From NCBI GenBank assembly GCA_964418485.1, contig CAYQMH010000015.1, forward strand, positions 1-41,182: a stretch of 41,182 bases of DNA. The letters are read 5' to 3'. How positions within the stretch are numbered: the stretch's first letter is position 1; every line of letters starts with the position of its first letter. Shown one piece after another: positions 7,678 through 15,712 of this stretch. Under the pieces are notes generated by a model. It worked only from the letters and a program-made list of their open reading frames with translations. It made no database searches and was not told where the DNA came from. The position numbers were made by a program, and so were the translations under genes. This DNA comes from JAFGHJ01 sp964418485 (GTDB lineage Bacteria; Hydrothermota; UBA3072).

Positions 7678-8496
7678 TTATTCTGAAATACTGATTGCTT
7701 CAGGATCGGAAGTGGTAATTTCAAGTCCGTATTTTTTGTGGTCGATGAGTTTGCCTTTAAGTTCGATATCGACATTGTTTAGTCTTTCGAAGTCAAAACC
7801 TTCTTCTTTTAATTTTTCTACGCCTTCCTTCCAGAGTACAAAGGTAAGTTGGTCTTTTCCTCTGCCAAAATCGATAAAAAGGTGTCCGGATCTGGAAAGG
7901 TTCCAATTGGTAGGTTTTCCGGAAATGACGACCCATTTTCCTACGTTGTTTTTAAGCTTTTTTAAATCGTATGGATCGGTTTTTAGAGGTTTTGCTACTA
8001 TTTCACTTCTATTCCACAGTTTTATAAATTCTTGCCTAAACTCACGTATCAGGTTTGAGTCTTCTTTTATTATCAGAAGATTTTCGTTGTTTAGTTCCTC
8101 TGCAGAATGAGTCCAGTTGTAAGAACCGGTTATCAGAACTTTGTTGTCTATTATTGCGAATTTATTATGCATTATGCCTTCATACTTATCTCCGTATGTT
8201 TTGTGGGTGTCGTCCAGCTTAACAACTACTTTTTTTGAGCTTAAGAAATGATGTTTCGAATAACCTATTTCTTCGGCACTTTTACCGTCTAAAAGAATCC
8301 TTACATTTACGCCCCTTTCTTCTGCCGTTATAAGAGCTTTTGATAATTCCCTGTCTGTAAGAATGTACATGGCAACATCTATTGTACTTTGTGCTTCCGT
8401 TATTTCTTTTAAGATGGCGTCGCGTGCTCCGCCATTCGGACTGAAAAAGACCTCGATAGATAAAAATATTATTAGTAATAGCATTTTTTTTAACAT
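7678..8496 (-). CDS. Exported phospholipase D/Nuc-like protein with C-terminal OB-like domain
   Basis: A 272-residue protein. A hydrophobic N-terminus (about 3-18) looks like a signal peptide or anchor. The PLD/Nuc-like domain spans about 20-165: STIDVAMYILTDREL, VRILLDG and one HKD motif, HNKFAIID (His110, Lys112, Asp117) followed by GSYNWTHSAEELNNENLL. A single HKD means it would work as a dimer, like the nuclease Nuc. Residues about 182-268 (VGKWVVISGKPTNW onward) form a beta-rich segment resembling an OB or nucleic-acid-binding fold. A periplasmic or extracellular nuclease is likely. The start ATG lies inside a strong hairpin; an in-frame ATG at 8484 is the alternative. Confidence 0.75.
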   Translation of the reverse strand: MLKKMLLLIIFLSIEVFFSPNGGARDAILKEITEAQSTIDVAMYILTDRELSKALITAEERGVNVRILLDGKSAEEIGYSKHHFLSSKKVVVKLDDTHKTYGDKYEGIMHNKFAIIDNKVLITGSYNWTHSAEELNNENLLIIKEDSNLIREFRQEFIKLWNRSEIVAKPLKTDPYDLKKLKNNVGKWVVISGKPTNWNLSRSGHLFIDFGRGKDQLTFVLWKEGVEKLKEEGFDFERLNNVDIELKGKLIDHKKYGLEITTSDPEAISISE

Positions 8497-8523
8497 CCCC
8501 CTCTGTCTATCTTGAGGGGGATG
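8494..8523 (-). promoter_or_regulatory. Hairpin covering the ribosome site and start codon of the PLD-like gene
   Basis: CATCCCCCTC (8494-8503) pairs perfectly with GAGGGGGATG (8514-8523) across a 10-base loop. In the minus-strand RNA the 3' arm holds both the GAGGGGG ribosome-binding sequence and the ATG of the PLD-like gene, so folding would hide the start site. On the plus strand the same hairpin is followed by TTTTT and would make an intrinsic terminator, but no plus-strand gene reads into it. Confidence 0.6.
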
Positions 8524-8550
8524 TTTTTAATCGATTTGATCAACCCTTTT

Positions 8551-8892
8551 TTATTTGTAGAAAAGCCCGATTGTTCCTACAATTATCGCAGCTATTCCAA
8601 CGGGTACGGTTATTATTGTCATAAGATTGTCTATTTGCTTTTCTGTTTCTTTCTTTGTAGGGATGAGTTTGATTAAATCGAGTGTTAAGACCGCGCCTGC
8701 AATAATACCTACTATTGCCTGAAGAGTTCCGGCAGAGCCGTATTTCAAGAAACTAAAACCTACAAGTATTACAACGATGCCGATTGGTATCTTGAGTCCG
8801 GAGAGAGCTTTGACCGAGTCTTTTAGTTGCTTGTTGACCTTCTTTATGAGGTCCATTGTTAATATTAATCCGCCTAAAATTAAAAATTCCAT
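8551..8892 (-). CDS. Small membrane protein with internal duplication
   Basis: A 113-residue protein of unknown function. It has about four hydrophobic segments and two matching halves: LILTMDLIKKV...KIPIGIVVILVG (about 8-45) and AVLTLDLIKLI...TVPVGIAAIIVG (about 67-107). Each half is a TM helix ending in (M/L)DLIK, a polar loop, then (I/V)PxGIxxIxVG. The AGGAGGT ribosome site seven bases before the ATG sets the start. It lies 40 bases after the glycine dehydrogenase gene and is probably co-transcribed with it. It could be a small channel or holin-like protein, but nothing in the sequence decides this. Confidence 0.65.
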   Translation of the reverse strand: MEFLILGGLILTMDLIKKVNKQLKDSVKALSGLKIPIGIVVILVGFSFLKYGSAGTLQAIVGIIAGAVLTLDLIKLIPTKKETEKQIDNLMTIITVPVGIAAIIVGTIGLFYK

Positions 8893-8932
8893 ACAATACC
8901 TCCTTTACTTTTTCCTAAGTTTATGATTGTTT

Positions 8933-10363
8933 TTACCATCTAACATTCAATTCTCTGTTTGCTTTTACTTCGTCGAGTCTCCCCACGGGTGTTGTACTGG
9001 GGCTGTTCTTCAATAAGTTCGGATTTTCTTCTGCTTGTTTTGCGACTTGGCGCATTGCTTTTATGAAGCCATCTAAGGATTCCTTGGATTCTGTTTCCGT
9101 TGGCTCTATCATCATAGCTTCCGCTACAATGAGAGGAAAATAAACTGTCGGAGCATGGTATCCCATATCTAAAAGAGTTTTTGCTATGTCGAGCGCTCTT
9201 ACACCGTTTTTTTTGAATTTAGAAGCGGAGAGCACAAATTCATGCATGCAATTTTTTTTATAAGGAATATCATATTTATCTTCAAGATTGGAAAGCAAAT
9301 AGTTTGAGTTTATTATCGCCTGTTCGGAGGTCAAGCGGAGACCTTCCGCACCTAACAATTTTATATATACATAAGCCTTTATTATTACCGAAAAAGCTCC
9401 GTAAAATGTGGAGACTTTTCCGATTGAGTTTTTACCTCTCCAGTTAAATTTGTACTTTTTACCGTCGAACTCGATTGTTGGGACGGGCAAAAATTTCGAG
9501 AGATGGTTTTTTACTGCCACGGGTCCGCTGCCCGGACCTCCTCCGCCATGAGGAGTCGCGAAAGTTTTATGTAAATTGAAATGAATTATGTCTACACCTA
9601 TATCTCCTGGTCTGGATATGCCCATCAGTGCGTTTAGATTCGCCCCGTCCATATAAAGAAGAGCTCCATTTTTGTGGAGTATCCTTGAAAGTTCTTTTAT
9701 GTTGGACTCGAAAACTCCCAGGGTGTTTGGGTTGGTAATCATAAGGGCTGCCACATCCTCGTTCATTGATTTCTCTAAGTCTTTTGGGTCCAGAATTCCG
9801 TTTTTGTTGGATTTTATTTCTTTAATTTTGAAACCTGCTCTACTCGAAGATGCGGGATTTGTACCATGCGCTGTATCCGGAATCAACACTGTATTCCTGT
9901 TTTCTTTTTTTGAATGAAAGTAAGCTCGTGTGATTAAAAGCCCGGTCAATTCTCCGTGAGAACCGGCCAGGGGTTGAAGAGTTATAGCGTCCATTCCGGA
10001 AATTTCTTTTAAAGATTCCCCAAGGCAGAACATTATTTTAAGAGCGCTCTGTATTTCACTTTCCGGTGTTTCGGGATGTAAATTTAAAAGATTGTTTAGA
10101 TTCGCTATATCTTCCGCTACTTTTGGGTTATATTTCATTGTACAGGAACCCAGAGGATACATCCCTTTGTCTACGTGATAGTTCATTTCGGATAACTTTG
10201 TGAAGTGTTTTACAACTTCTCTTTCGGGCAAGTGAGAAAATTTCATCGGTGTTTTTCTTATTTCGGAATTTTCGAATAATTTAAGTAATGGTTTTTCTTT
10301 GACATCAAGAGCCGGAGTGTAATTATTTTCACTAGAACTTTTATAGTTACAAAGTAATTTCAT
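8933..10363 (-). CDS. gcvPB: Glycine dehydrogenase (decarboxylating) subunit 2
   Basis: A 476-residue, pyridoxal-phosphate-dependent P-protein subunit of the glycine cleavage system. It decarboxylates glycine and passes the aminomethyl group to the lipoyl H-protein. Motifs: MYPLGSCTMKYNPK (about 68-81), PLAGSHGELTGLL (131-143), IPDTAHGTNPAS (161-172), and HFNLHKTFATPHGGGGPG with the PLP lysine at 266. The length matches the split-type (two-subunit) enzyme. Its partner gcvPA, and gcvH/gcvT, are not in this window, so the subunit genes are separated. A leaderless-type promoter lies directly upstream. Cytoplasmic. Confidence 0.95.
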   Translation of the reverse strand: MKLLCNYKSSSENNYTPALDVKEKPLLKLFENSEIRKTPMKFSHLPEREVVKHFTKLSEMNYHVDKGMYPLGSCTMKYNPKVAEDIANLNNLLNLHPETPESEIQSALKIMFCLGESLKEISGMDAITLQPLAGSHGELTGLLITRAYFHSKKENRNTVLIPDTAHGTNPASSSRAGFKIKEIKSNKNGILDPKDLEKSMNEDVAALMITNPNTLGVFESNIKELSRILHKNGALLYMDGANLNALMGISRPGDIGVDIIHFNLHKTFATPHGGGGPGSGPVAVKNHLSKFLPVPTIEFDGKKYKFNWRGKNSIGKVSTFYGAFSVIIKAYVYIKLLGAEGLRLTSEQAIINSNYLLSNLEDKYDIPYKKNCMHEFVLSASKFKKNGVRALDIAKTLLDMGYHAPTVYFPLIVAEAMMIEPTETESKESLDGFIKAMRQVAKQAEENPNLLKNSPSTTPVGRLDEVKANRELNVRW

Positions 10364-10369
10364 GGTAAT

Positions 10370-10398
10370 ATATTATTAAAACAATTGGTTTTTGTCAA
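10370..10398 (-). promoter_or_regulatory. Leaderless-type promoter of gcvPB
   Basis: On the minus strand TTGACA (10393-10398), a 17-base spacer, TAATAT (10370-10375), then six bases to the ATG at 10363. There is no Shine-Dalgarno sequence. This is the cleanest case of the leaderless pattern in the window. Confidence 0.7.
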
Positions 10399-10515
10399 CT
10401 ATGAAAATTAAACTGAAGTTTCACAATTTTTTTCGGTCGTGATACCTTTAAATAGTTTAATATTAATAGTTTTCTTAGTTTTACAAACAGATAGTATTAG
10501 AACCAGGTTAAGTCT

Positions 10516-10672
10516 AAAGCGAGGTCTAACCTTTCGTTAGGAACGCGGGCGATTTCCCCTCCGAGGAAATCGCCGCTCGGCTCTCAGCTTCGTTCCTATT
10601 GAAACCTTTGGTTTCAATAGACCATGACCGCTCAGCTTCCGAGACGTCCTTCTGAAAGATTAGCCCCGCTTT
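10516..10672. repeat. Nested inverted-repeat (MITE-like or structured RNA) element
   Basis: A 157-base element with imperfect 19-20 base ends (10516-10535 and 10654-10672, AAAGCGRGG...CTTTC). Inside are AGGAACG (10539-10545) pairing with CGTTCCT (10591-10597), a perfect 10-base hairpin GGCGATTTCC/GGAAATCGCC (10548-10557/10565-10574), and a perfect 11-base hairpin CTATTGAAACC/GGTTTCAATAG with a 3-base loop (10596-10606/10610-10620). It is clearly more GC-rich than its surroundings. There is no transposase. It could be a non-autonomous transposon or a structured RNA. Confidence 0.6.
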
Positions 10673-10820
10673 TAATTCACGATAAATTTTATATTTATAG
10701 CGTTTAAAAAAACAAGAAAAATTTGGGTCGTGTGGTGAGTGGTTTTTAAACAATTCGTGCTATTTGTGAGATTTGTTGTTTCTATTTTTGGGAGGGATTG
10801 AGGGGTTAAGCTAAAAATAT

Positions 10821-10888
10821 AAATTTTGTTGTTTCTTTGTGTTCTTTGTGTCTTTGTGTGGCAATAATTTTGGGGGAGGGGGGTGGTG
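10821..10888 (+). repeat. CTTTGTG-type interspersed repeat, copy 2
   Basis: AAATTTTGTTGTTT, then CTTTGTG units (10835-10860, identical over 26 bases to 196-221), then a T- and G-rich tail. It abuts the PBP1A promoter. Confidence 0.6.
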
Positions 10889-10890
10889 GC

Positions 10891-10921
10891 TTGACTTTGA
10901 CATAAAGGGGATTAATATAAT
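10891..10921 (+). promoter_or_regulatory. Leaderless-type promoter of PBP1A
   Basis: TATAAT at 10916-10921 is preceded by two overlapping -35 candidates: TTGACT at 10891-10896 (19-base spacer) and TTGACA at 10897-10902 (13-base spacer). The ATG at 10928 lies six bases after the -10; ATG 10925 lies three bases after it. There is no ribosome site. Confidence 0.55.
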
Positions 10922-10924
10922 TCA

Positions 10925-13099
10925 ATGATGAGTTTAAACGAAATTATGTCTAGAGATGAAGGATATCCTTTGAGAAAAAAGCGTTTTATGTTTTTTAGAA
11001 ATTTTTGGGGGAAGATTCGTTCTTTGAAGAAGTATCTTCCTTTGAGGAAACGAAGATTTGTTATATTAAATATAGGTTTTTTTGTAGTGGGTGCGGTAGT
11101 TGGTATGAATTTTGCAATATTAAGCGGTTTGCCCGACGTCGATTCTTTGGCAAATTATGAACCGAAGCTCTCTACAGGTATTTACGATATAAATGATAAA
11201 CTTATTTTGGAGGTATTCGAGCATAGAAGAATACAAATAGTTCTTGATTCTATTCCGGAGTATATACCGGCTGCTGTTGTTTCTCTTGAAGACAAAAGAT
11301 TTTATGAACATTTTGGTATCGATTTAAAGAGACTGACAAAAGTTGTATGGTTAAATTTTGTGAGAAAAATAACCAGAAGAAGATGGGGCGCAGGTGCCAG
11401 TACAATTACTCAGCAGCTTTCCAGAAACATTTTTCTTACTTTGAAAAAAACTCTCCTGCGGAAAGCGGAAGAAATATACCTTGCCCTTTTGATCGAAAGA
11501 AGGTATACAAAGAAAGAAATACTTGAAATGTATTTAAATGAGATTTACTGGGGGTATGGTAATCATGGGGTTGGTGCCGCTTCTCGATATTATTTTGATA
11601 AAGTCCCGGATAGTTTATCTGTTTCTGAAGCCGCTGCTCTTGTAGGTTTAATTCGTTCTCCGGGCTATTATTCTCCTTATAACAGTTATGAGAGGTTTAT
11701 CCGTAGGCGTAATGTCGCTTTAAATGAAATGTTTAAAGAGGGCCAAATTTCGAAAGCCGAGCTTGATTCGGCTGTCGCGGAATCTCTTTATGTCGTCGAT
11801 CACTCAAAGAAAGAAATTATAGGACCTTATTTCATAAGTGAAGTTAAAAGAGAGATGGAAGAACTTTTTGGTAGGGCTTATATAACCTGGGGCGGATATA
11901 AGGTTTACACGACTATGGATCAGGATATGCAGATGCTTGCTGACAGTATTTTGGAGTGGGGACTCAAAAGAGTTGAATTGTACTGGCATCTGAAAAAGAA
12001 AGAGGAAATTCCGGATTCACTTATTCATTACGAGAATATTCCATACATTCAGGGATCGATGGTTGTTATGGATCCGCGAACGGGTTATGTGCTTTCCCTT
12101 ATCGGAGGTAGAGATTACAAACATAGTTTGTATAATAGAGCTATACAGGCAAAGAGACAAGCCGGTTCAGCTTTCAAACCTTTTCTTTATACCGCAGCTA
12201 TCGATAATGGTTTTTTACCTTCGGATTTCGTCTTTGATCTTCCAATGATTAAAGAATTAGGAGGAGAAGTCTATGCTCCTAAGAATTATGACGAAACTTT
12301 TATGGGCAAAATATCCTTGAGGCAAGCTTTGAAGATGTCAAGAAATGTTGCCTCACTGAATCTCTGTGAGGAAGTAGGGCCATTTTCAGTTGTCGAATAT
12401 GCTTATCAGATGGGAATAAGTAGTGAACTTCAGCCGGTTCTTTCCGTAGCTCTTGGTTCATCGGAAGTGTCTCTATTGGAGATGGTTAGAGCCTATTCCA
12501 CTATTGCTAACCTGGGAGAGAAAGTTACACCTATATTTATACGTAAAGTTGTTGATAGATATGGTAACGTGGTTTATGAAAATAGAATTGTTAAACAGAG
12601 AGTCTTATCGGAAGCTACTGCATATATAGTATTAGATATGTTGAAGAGTGTTTTTGAGCCTGGTGGGACCGCTTCTTACGCAAGAAAGAGTGGATTTGAA
12701 AAGATTGCGGCAGGGAAAACAGGCACTACCGATGATTTTAAAAGTGCCTGGTTTACAGGATTTGTTAGAGAATTGAATGTGGGAGTCTGGGTAGGATATG
12801 ATTATCCCAGGACCATAGGAAAAAATGCTAGTGGGGGAGCATTGGCTCTTCCGGTATGGACTGAATTTATGAAGGCGGTTTGCGATTCTACTATGAATTA
12901 TGAATTTCCTGTGCCGGAAGGTATAGAATTCAGGTATATTTGTCCTGAAAGTGGAGATCTGGCAACTTCAAGGTGTCCGAATGTTGTTAAGGAGATATTC
13001 AGAGAGGAAAACGTTCCGAAAAAGCAGTGTGGGCTTCATAATAAGGAAGTAAGAGGTGTGGAGAAACCGATTGAAACACTCGACGATTTTGATTTTTAG
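10925..13099 (+). CDS. mrcA: Penicillin-binding protein 1A (class A transglycosylase/transpeptidase)
   Basis: A 724-residue bifunctional peptidoglycan synthase. A cytoplasmic basic N-terminus is followed by one membrane anchor (about 45-67). The glycosyltransferase domain (GT51) shows LEDKRFYEHFGID (catalytic Glu122) and GASTITQQLSRN (157-168). The transpeptidase domain has GSAFKPFLY (nucleophile Ser415, Lys418), SRN (472-474) and KTGTTDDFKSAW (598 onward). It polymerises lipid II and cross-links the strands outside the inner membrane. The start is ATG 10925 or ATG 10928; the leaderless promoter geometry favours 10928. An OmpA/MotB-like gene follows after 9 bases and should be co-transcribed. 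Confidence 0.95.
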   Translation: MMSLNEIMSRDEGYPLRKKRFMFFRNFWGKIRSLKKYLPLRKRRFVILNIGFFVVGAVVGMNFAILSGLPDVDSLANYEPKLSTGIYDINDKLILEVFEHRRIQIVLDSIPEYIPAAVVSLEDKRFYEHFGIDLKRLTKVVWLNFVRKITRRRWGAGASTITQQLSRNIFLTLKKTLLRKAEEIYLALLIERRYTKKEILEMYLNEIYWGYGNHGVGAASRYYFDKVPDSLSVSEAAALVGLIRSPGYYSPYNSYERFIRRRNVALNEMFKEGQISKAELDSAVAESLYVVDHSKKEIIGPYFISEVKREMEELFGRAYITWGGYKVYTTMDQDMQMLADSILEWGLKRVELYWHLKKKEEIPDSLIHYENIPYIQGSMVVMDPRTGYVLSLIGGRDYKHSLYNRAIQAKRQAGSAFKPFLYTAAIDNGFLPSDFVFDLPMIKELGGEVYAPKNYDETFMGKISLRQALKMSRNVASLNLCEEVGPFSVVEYAYQMGISSELQPVLSVALGSSEVSLLEMVRAYSTIANLGEKVTPIFIRKVVDRYGNVVYENRIVKQRVLSEATAYIVLDMLKSVFEPGGTASYARKSGFEKIAAGKTGTTDDFKSAWFTGFVRELNVGVWVGYDYPRTIGKNASGGALALPVWTEFMKAVCDSTMNYEFPVPEGIEFRYICPESGDLATSRCPNVVKEIFREENVPKKQCGLHNKEVRGVEKPIETLDDFDF

Positions 13100-13108
13100 G
13101 AGGGTTTA

Positions 13109-13741
13109 ATGAAAAGAGATATTTTTTACTTTTCTTTTATTTTATTTTTATTGTTGTCTTTTGGGCTTTTTTATGTGCGAAAGTACACTCCGCTGTACGA
13201 TTCGCTTGTTGAATATAAGGAAGAAAATAAGACACTGATTTCTATAGTAAATGATTTGAAAGGGAGCATGGAAAGTGTCGACACGCTTAAGGAAGAAGAC
13301 AAAGTAAGTTATTTGGTTCAAGATATTAAGGATATGGTTGAGGGTATCGAAGTGGAACTTGAAAGGGAAGAAATCTCTATTACTTTGCCCTGCAAAAAAA
13401 TGTTTCCGCCCGGGTCGGTGGAATTGAGTGGGGAGGGTCAGGAGACTTTGCTACGGATTGCCAATATATTGAAGGAAATGCCTGGAAGAAATATCCAAAT
13501 TGAAGGGCATACCGATAATATGGCGATAGCAGGAAGTTTAAAGAAAGAATATCCGACGAATTGGGATCTGTCTGCTAAAAGAGCCGTTAATGTCGTTAAG
13601 TTTTTAATCGCTAAGATGGATATTGAACCTTCACGTTTGACTGCCGTGGCTTTTGGAGAATATAGACCAATTGCGGATAATAATACTGAGGAAGGAAGAA
13701 ATAAGAATCGTAGAATTGTTATTGATGTTTTACCGGAATAA
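13109..13741 (+). CDS. Membrane-anchored OmpA/MotB-like peptidoglycan-binding protein
   Basis: A 210-residue protein with an N-terminal signal-anchor (about 5-24), an acidic coiled-coil stretch (about 30-95) and a C-terminal OmpA domain (about 100-208). The OmpA motif IEGHTDNMAIAG and LSAKRAVNVVKFL keep the Asp and Arg that bind diaminopimelate, and the end NKNRRIVIDVLPE is typical. It probably tethers the inner membrane to peptidoglycan. It sits downstream of PBP1A with an AGGAGGG ribosome site, so a role in cell wall assembly is likely. It is not a flagellar MotB by context. Confidence 0.8.
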   Translation: MKRDIFYFSFILFLLLSFGLFYVRKYTPLYDSLVEYKEENKTLISIVNDLKGSMESVDTLKEEDKVSYLVQDIKDMVEGIEVELEREEISITLPCKKMFPPGSVELSGEGQETLLRIANILKEMPGRNIQIEGHTDNMAIAGSLKKEYPTNWDLSAKRAVNVVKFLIAKMDIEPSRLTAVAFGEYRPIADNNTEEGRNKNRRIVIDVLPE

Positions 13742-13757
13742 ATTGAGGTAAAAAATA

Positions 13758-13785
13758 AACACAGAGGACACAGAGAAAAACAAAA
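13758..13785 (-). repeat. CTCTGTG-type interspersed repeat, inverse copy
   Basis: ACACAGAGGACACAGAG is followed by an A-rich run, the reverse complement of the CTCTGTG/CTTTGTG repeat family. It lies in the 92-base spacer before the dehydrogenase gene. Confidence 0.45.
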
Positions 13786-13833
13786 AGCTCTGTCCGATCT
13801 TGTGTTTGAATTTAAAAGGAAGGAGGAATTTAG

Positions 13834-14736
13834 ATGAAAGTTTTGATTTGTGATGCGATATCCAAGGATGCCGTTCTGGGTTTGAAAGGACTTGGAGTTG
13901 AAGTTGTCGAGAATACTTCAATTGAAAAAGAGGAGCTTGCTGGTATTATAGCTGACTATGATGGAGTTATAATAAGAAGCCGTACAAAAATAAGAAAAGA
14001 TCTAATAGATGCAGCGGCAGGTAAATTAAGTTTCATCGTGAGAGCGGGGGTGGGACTCGACAATATCGATGCGGAATATGCAAGGGAAAAAGGGATCGAG
14101 GTTCTTAACACTCCTGAAGCTTCAACGAATGGTGTCGCTGAACTGGCTGTGGCACACATGCTTGCGCTTTTAAGGCATATACCTCAGGCAACCGCCAGCA
14201 TGAAGAATGGTAACTGGCCTAAGAAGGAATTTAAAGGAAATGAGCTTGGTTCCTGTACGGTTGGTATTGTAGGTTTGGGAAGGATAGGCAGGAGAACAGC
14301 CGAACTGGTGCAGGGTTTTGGCTCTCGGGTTATTGGGTATGATCCTTATGTAAAAGAAGTTCAGGGCATTAATATTAAAATGGTCGAGACCGAAGAATTA
14401 CTTAGTTCTTCGGATATTGTTTCGCTTCATTTGCCTCATACAGATGAAACTCATTATTTAATTGATGAAGAGGCACTTGGAAAGATGAAAGAAAGTGCTT
14501 ATCTTGTTAATTGTGCAAGAGGAGGGGTAATTGACGAAGATGCGCTTTATAATGCGCTTAAAAATGGAAGTATAAGGGGTGCGGCACTGGACGTTTTTGA
14601 GGTAGAACCTCCGACAGACTTGAAATTAATGAAGTTGGATAATTTTATATGTACTCCCCATTTGGGTGCCCAAGCTGTTGAATCTACAAGCAGAGTAGGT
14701 GAAGAAGTTGTTAAGAAAGTAGCTGCCAAACTATAA
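13834..14736 (+). CDS. serA: D-3-phosphoglycerate dehydrogenase-like 2-hydroxyacid dehydrogenase
   Basis: A 300-residue NAD-dependent D-2-hydroxyacid dehydrogenase. VRAGVGLDNID (69-79) is a substrate-loop motif, GIVGLGRIGRRTAEL (144-158) is the NAD-binding GxGxxG, and the catalytic set is Arg229 (CARGG), Glu258 (FEVEPP) and His276 (TPHLGAQ). It is the short form, without the C-terminal ASB/ACT domains that give serine feedback control. The likely reaction is 3-phosphoglycerate to 3-phosphohydroxypyruvate in serine synthesis, which would link to the glycine enzyme nearby; related acids are possible. GGAAGGAGG lies before the ATG. Cytoplasmic. Confidence 0.85.
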   Translation: MKVLICDAISKDAVLGLKGLGVEVVENTSIEKEELAGIIADYDGVIIRSRTKIRKDLIDAAAGKLSFIVRAGVGLDNIDAEYAREKGIEVLNTPEASTNGVAELAVAHMLALLRHIPQATASMKNGNWPKKEFKGNELGSCTVGIVGLGRIGRRTAELVQGFGSRVIGYDPYVKEVQGINIKMVETEELLSSSDIVSLHLPHTDETHYLIDEEALGKMKESAYLVNCARGGVIDEDALYNALKNGSIRGAALDVFEVEPPTDLKLMKLDNFICTPHLGAQAVESTSRVGEEVVKKVAAKL

Positions 14737-14836
14737 GGTATAATATGATATCTTCTGTATTTATTAATGGTAACAGAATTCCTTTGAAAAATGATATTTT
14801 TTAATTTGTTTAAACTTTAATAGAGGAGGAGAGATT

Positions 14837-15712
14837 TTGAAAGGTAAAAATAATAATAAAGAGGAGTCTATAAAAAGGATGAAAAAGATTAAAGAGAAAG
14901 AAGCAATAAAATTCGGAGAAAAGTTAGTTCCTAAGAGTCGCTTTTTTGAAGTCCTTCTTGAAAATATACCTGATCTTATCTACTTTAAGGATAAGGAATC
15001 TCGTTTTGTTGAAATAAGCAGATCAAAAGCCGATCAAGTGGGGCTTCCTAAAGAGAAACTAATCGGCAAGAGTGATTTTGACTTTTATGAGTCGGACGAG
15101 GCAAAGATACGCTTTGAAGAAGAGGAAAAAATTATGGAAACAGGTACCCCAGTCGTTAATAAAGAAGAAAAACATACGACTCCTGACGGGAAAGAGGGCT
15201 GGACTTCGACGACGAAGCTTCCTTTTTATGATGAAAGAGGGGAAATAATAGGAACCTTTGGTATTTCGAGTGATATCACAAAGAGGAAAATTCTCGAACT
15301 GGAAAAAGAAAAAAAGATAGAGGCGCAGAGGGAAGAACTAATAGAGCTTTCAACGCCTGTAATCGATGTTTGGGAGGGTGTTCTTACTGTTCCTATATTG
15401 GGATCTCTGGATAGTGAGAGAGCGTCAAGGATTTCAGAAGCTTTGTTAACTCAGGTAGTGGAGAAAAGAGCGACTTCAGCTATTATAGATATCTCGGGTA
15501 TATCTGCTGTGGATAGTGCTGTTGCCGATCGATTGATTCGTACAGCGAAAGCGGTGAAATTGGTGGGCGCAGAAGCTATACTAACTGGAGTTGGAGTAGA
15601 GATAGCCCAGACAATTGCCGATCTGGGAATTGATATGGCAGGTCTTAAGACGATGTCTACCCTGAAGGACGGTTTGAAATATGTTATTGGTCGAAGGAAA
15701 AAGATTTCGTAA
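14837..15712 (+). CDS. rsbR: RsbR-type stressosome protein 1 (PAS-STAS)
   Basis: A 291-residue protein: basic N-terminus, PAS sensor domain (about 36-150; IYFKDKESRFVEIS, GKSDFDFYESDEA, FGISSDITKRK), helical linker (150-170) and STAS domain (172-288). The STAS part has the RsbR hallmark DISGISAVDSAVADRLI with a Ser (227) where B. subtilis RsbRA has its main phospho-threonine, plus ILTGVGVEIAQTI with a candidate second site at Thr259. RsbR proteins co-assemble with RsbS into the stressosome and are phosphorylated by RsbT. The PAS signal is unknown; no obvious haem or flavin ligand is visible. The start is TTG 14837 behind GAGGAGGAGAG. Confidence 0.85.
   Translation: MKGKNNNKEESIKRMKKIKEKEAIKFGEKLVPKSRFFEVLLENIPDLIYFKDKESRFVEISRSKADQVGLPKEKLIGKSDFDFYESDEAKIRFEEEEKIMETGTPVVNKEEKHTTPDGKEGWTSTTKLPFYDERGEIIGTFGISSDITKRKILELEKEKKIEAQREELIELSTPVIDVWEGVLTVPILGSLDSERASRISEALLTQVVEKRATSAIIDISGISAVDSAVADRLIRTAKAVKLVGAEAILTGVGVEIAQTIADLGIDMAGLKTMSTLKDGLKYVIGRRKKIS

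Larger units (their letters stand above)
10364..10924. other. Intergenic region between gcvPB and PBP1A
   Basis: No credible gene is present. It holds the gcvPB promoter, a nested inverted-repeat element (10516-10672), a TTTTTAAACAA/TTTGTGAG repeat fragment at about 10740-10785, a CTTTGTG-type repeat (10821-10888), and the PBP1A promoter (10891-10921). Confidence 0.6.

Noticed and set aside
10526..10753. 75-residue reading frame on the minus strand
   Set aside because: It lies within the nested inverted-repeat element and repeat fragments, has no ribosome site or promoter geometry, and its sequence is explained by the hairpins.
14739..14744. TATAAT upstream of rsbR1 as its promoter
   Set aside because: No acceptable -35 at 15-19 bases upstream; it overlaps the end of the dehydrogenase gene region and the leader to rsbR1 would be long.
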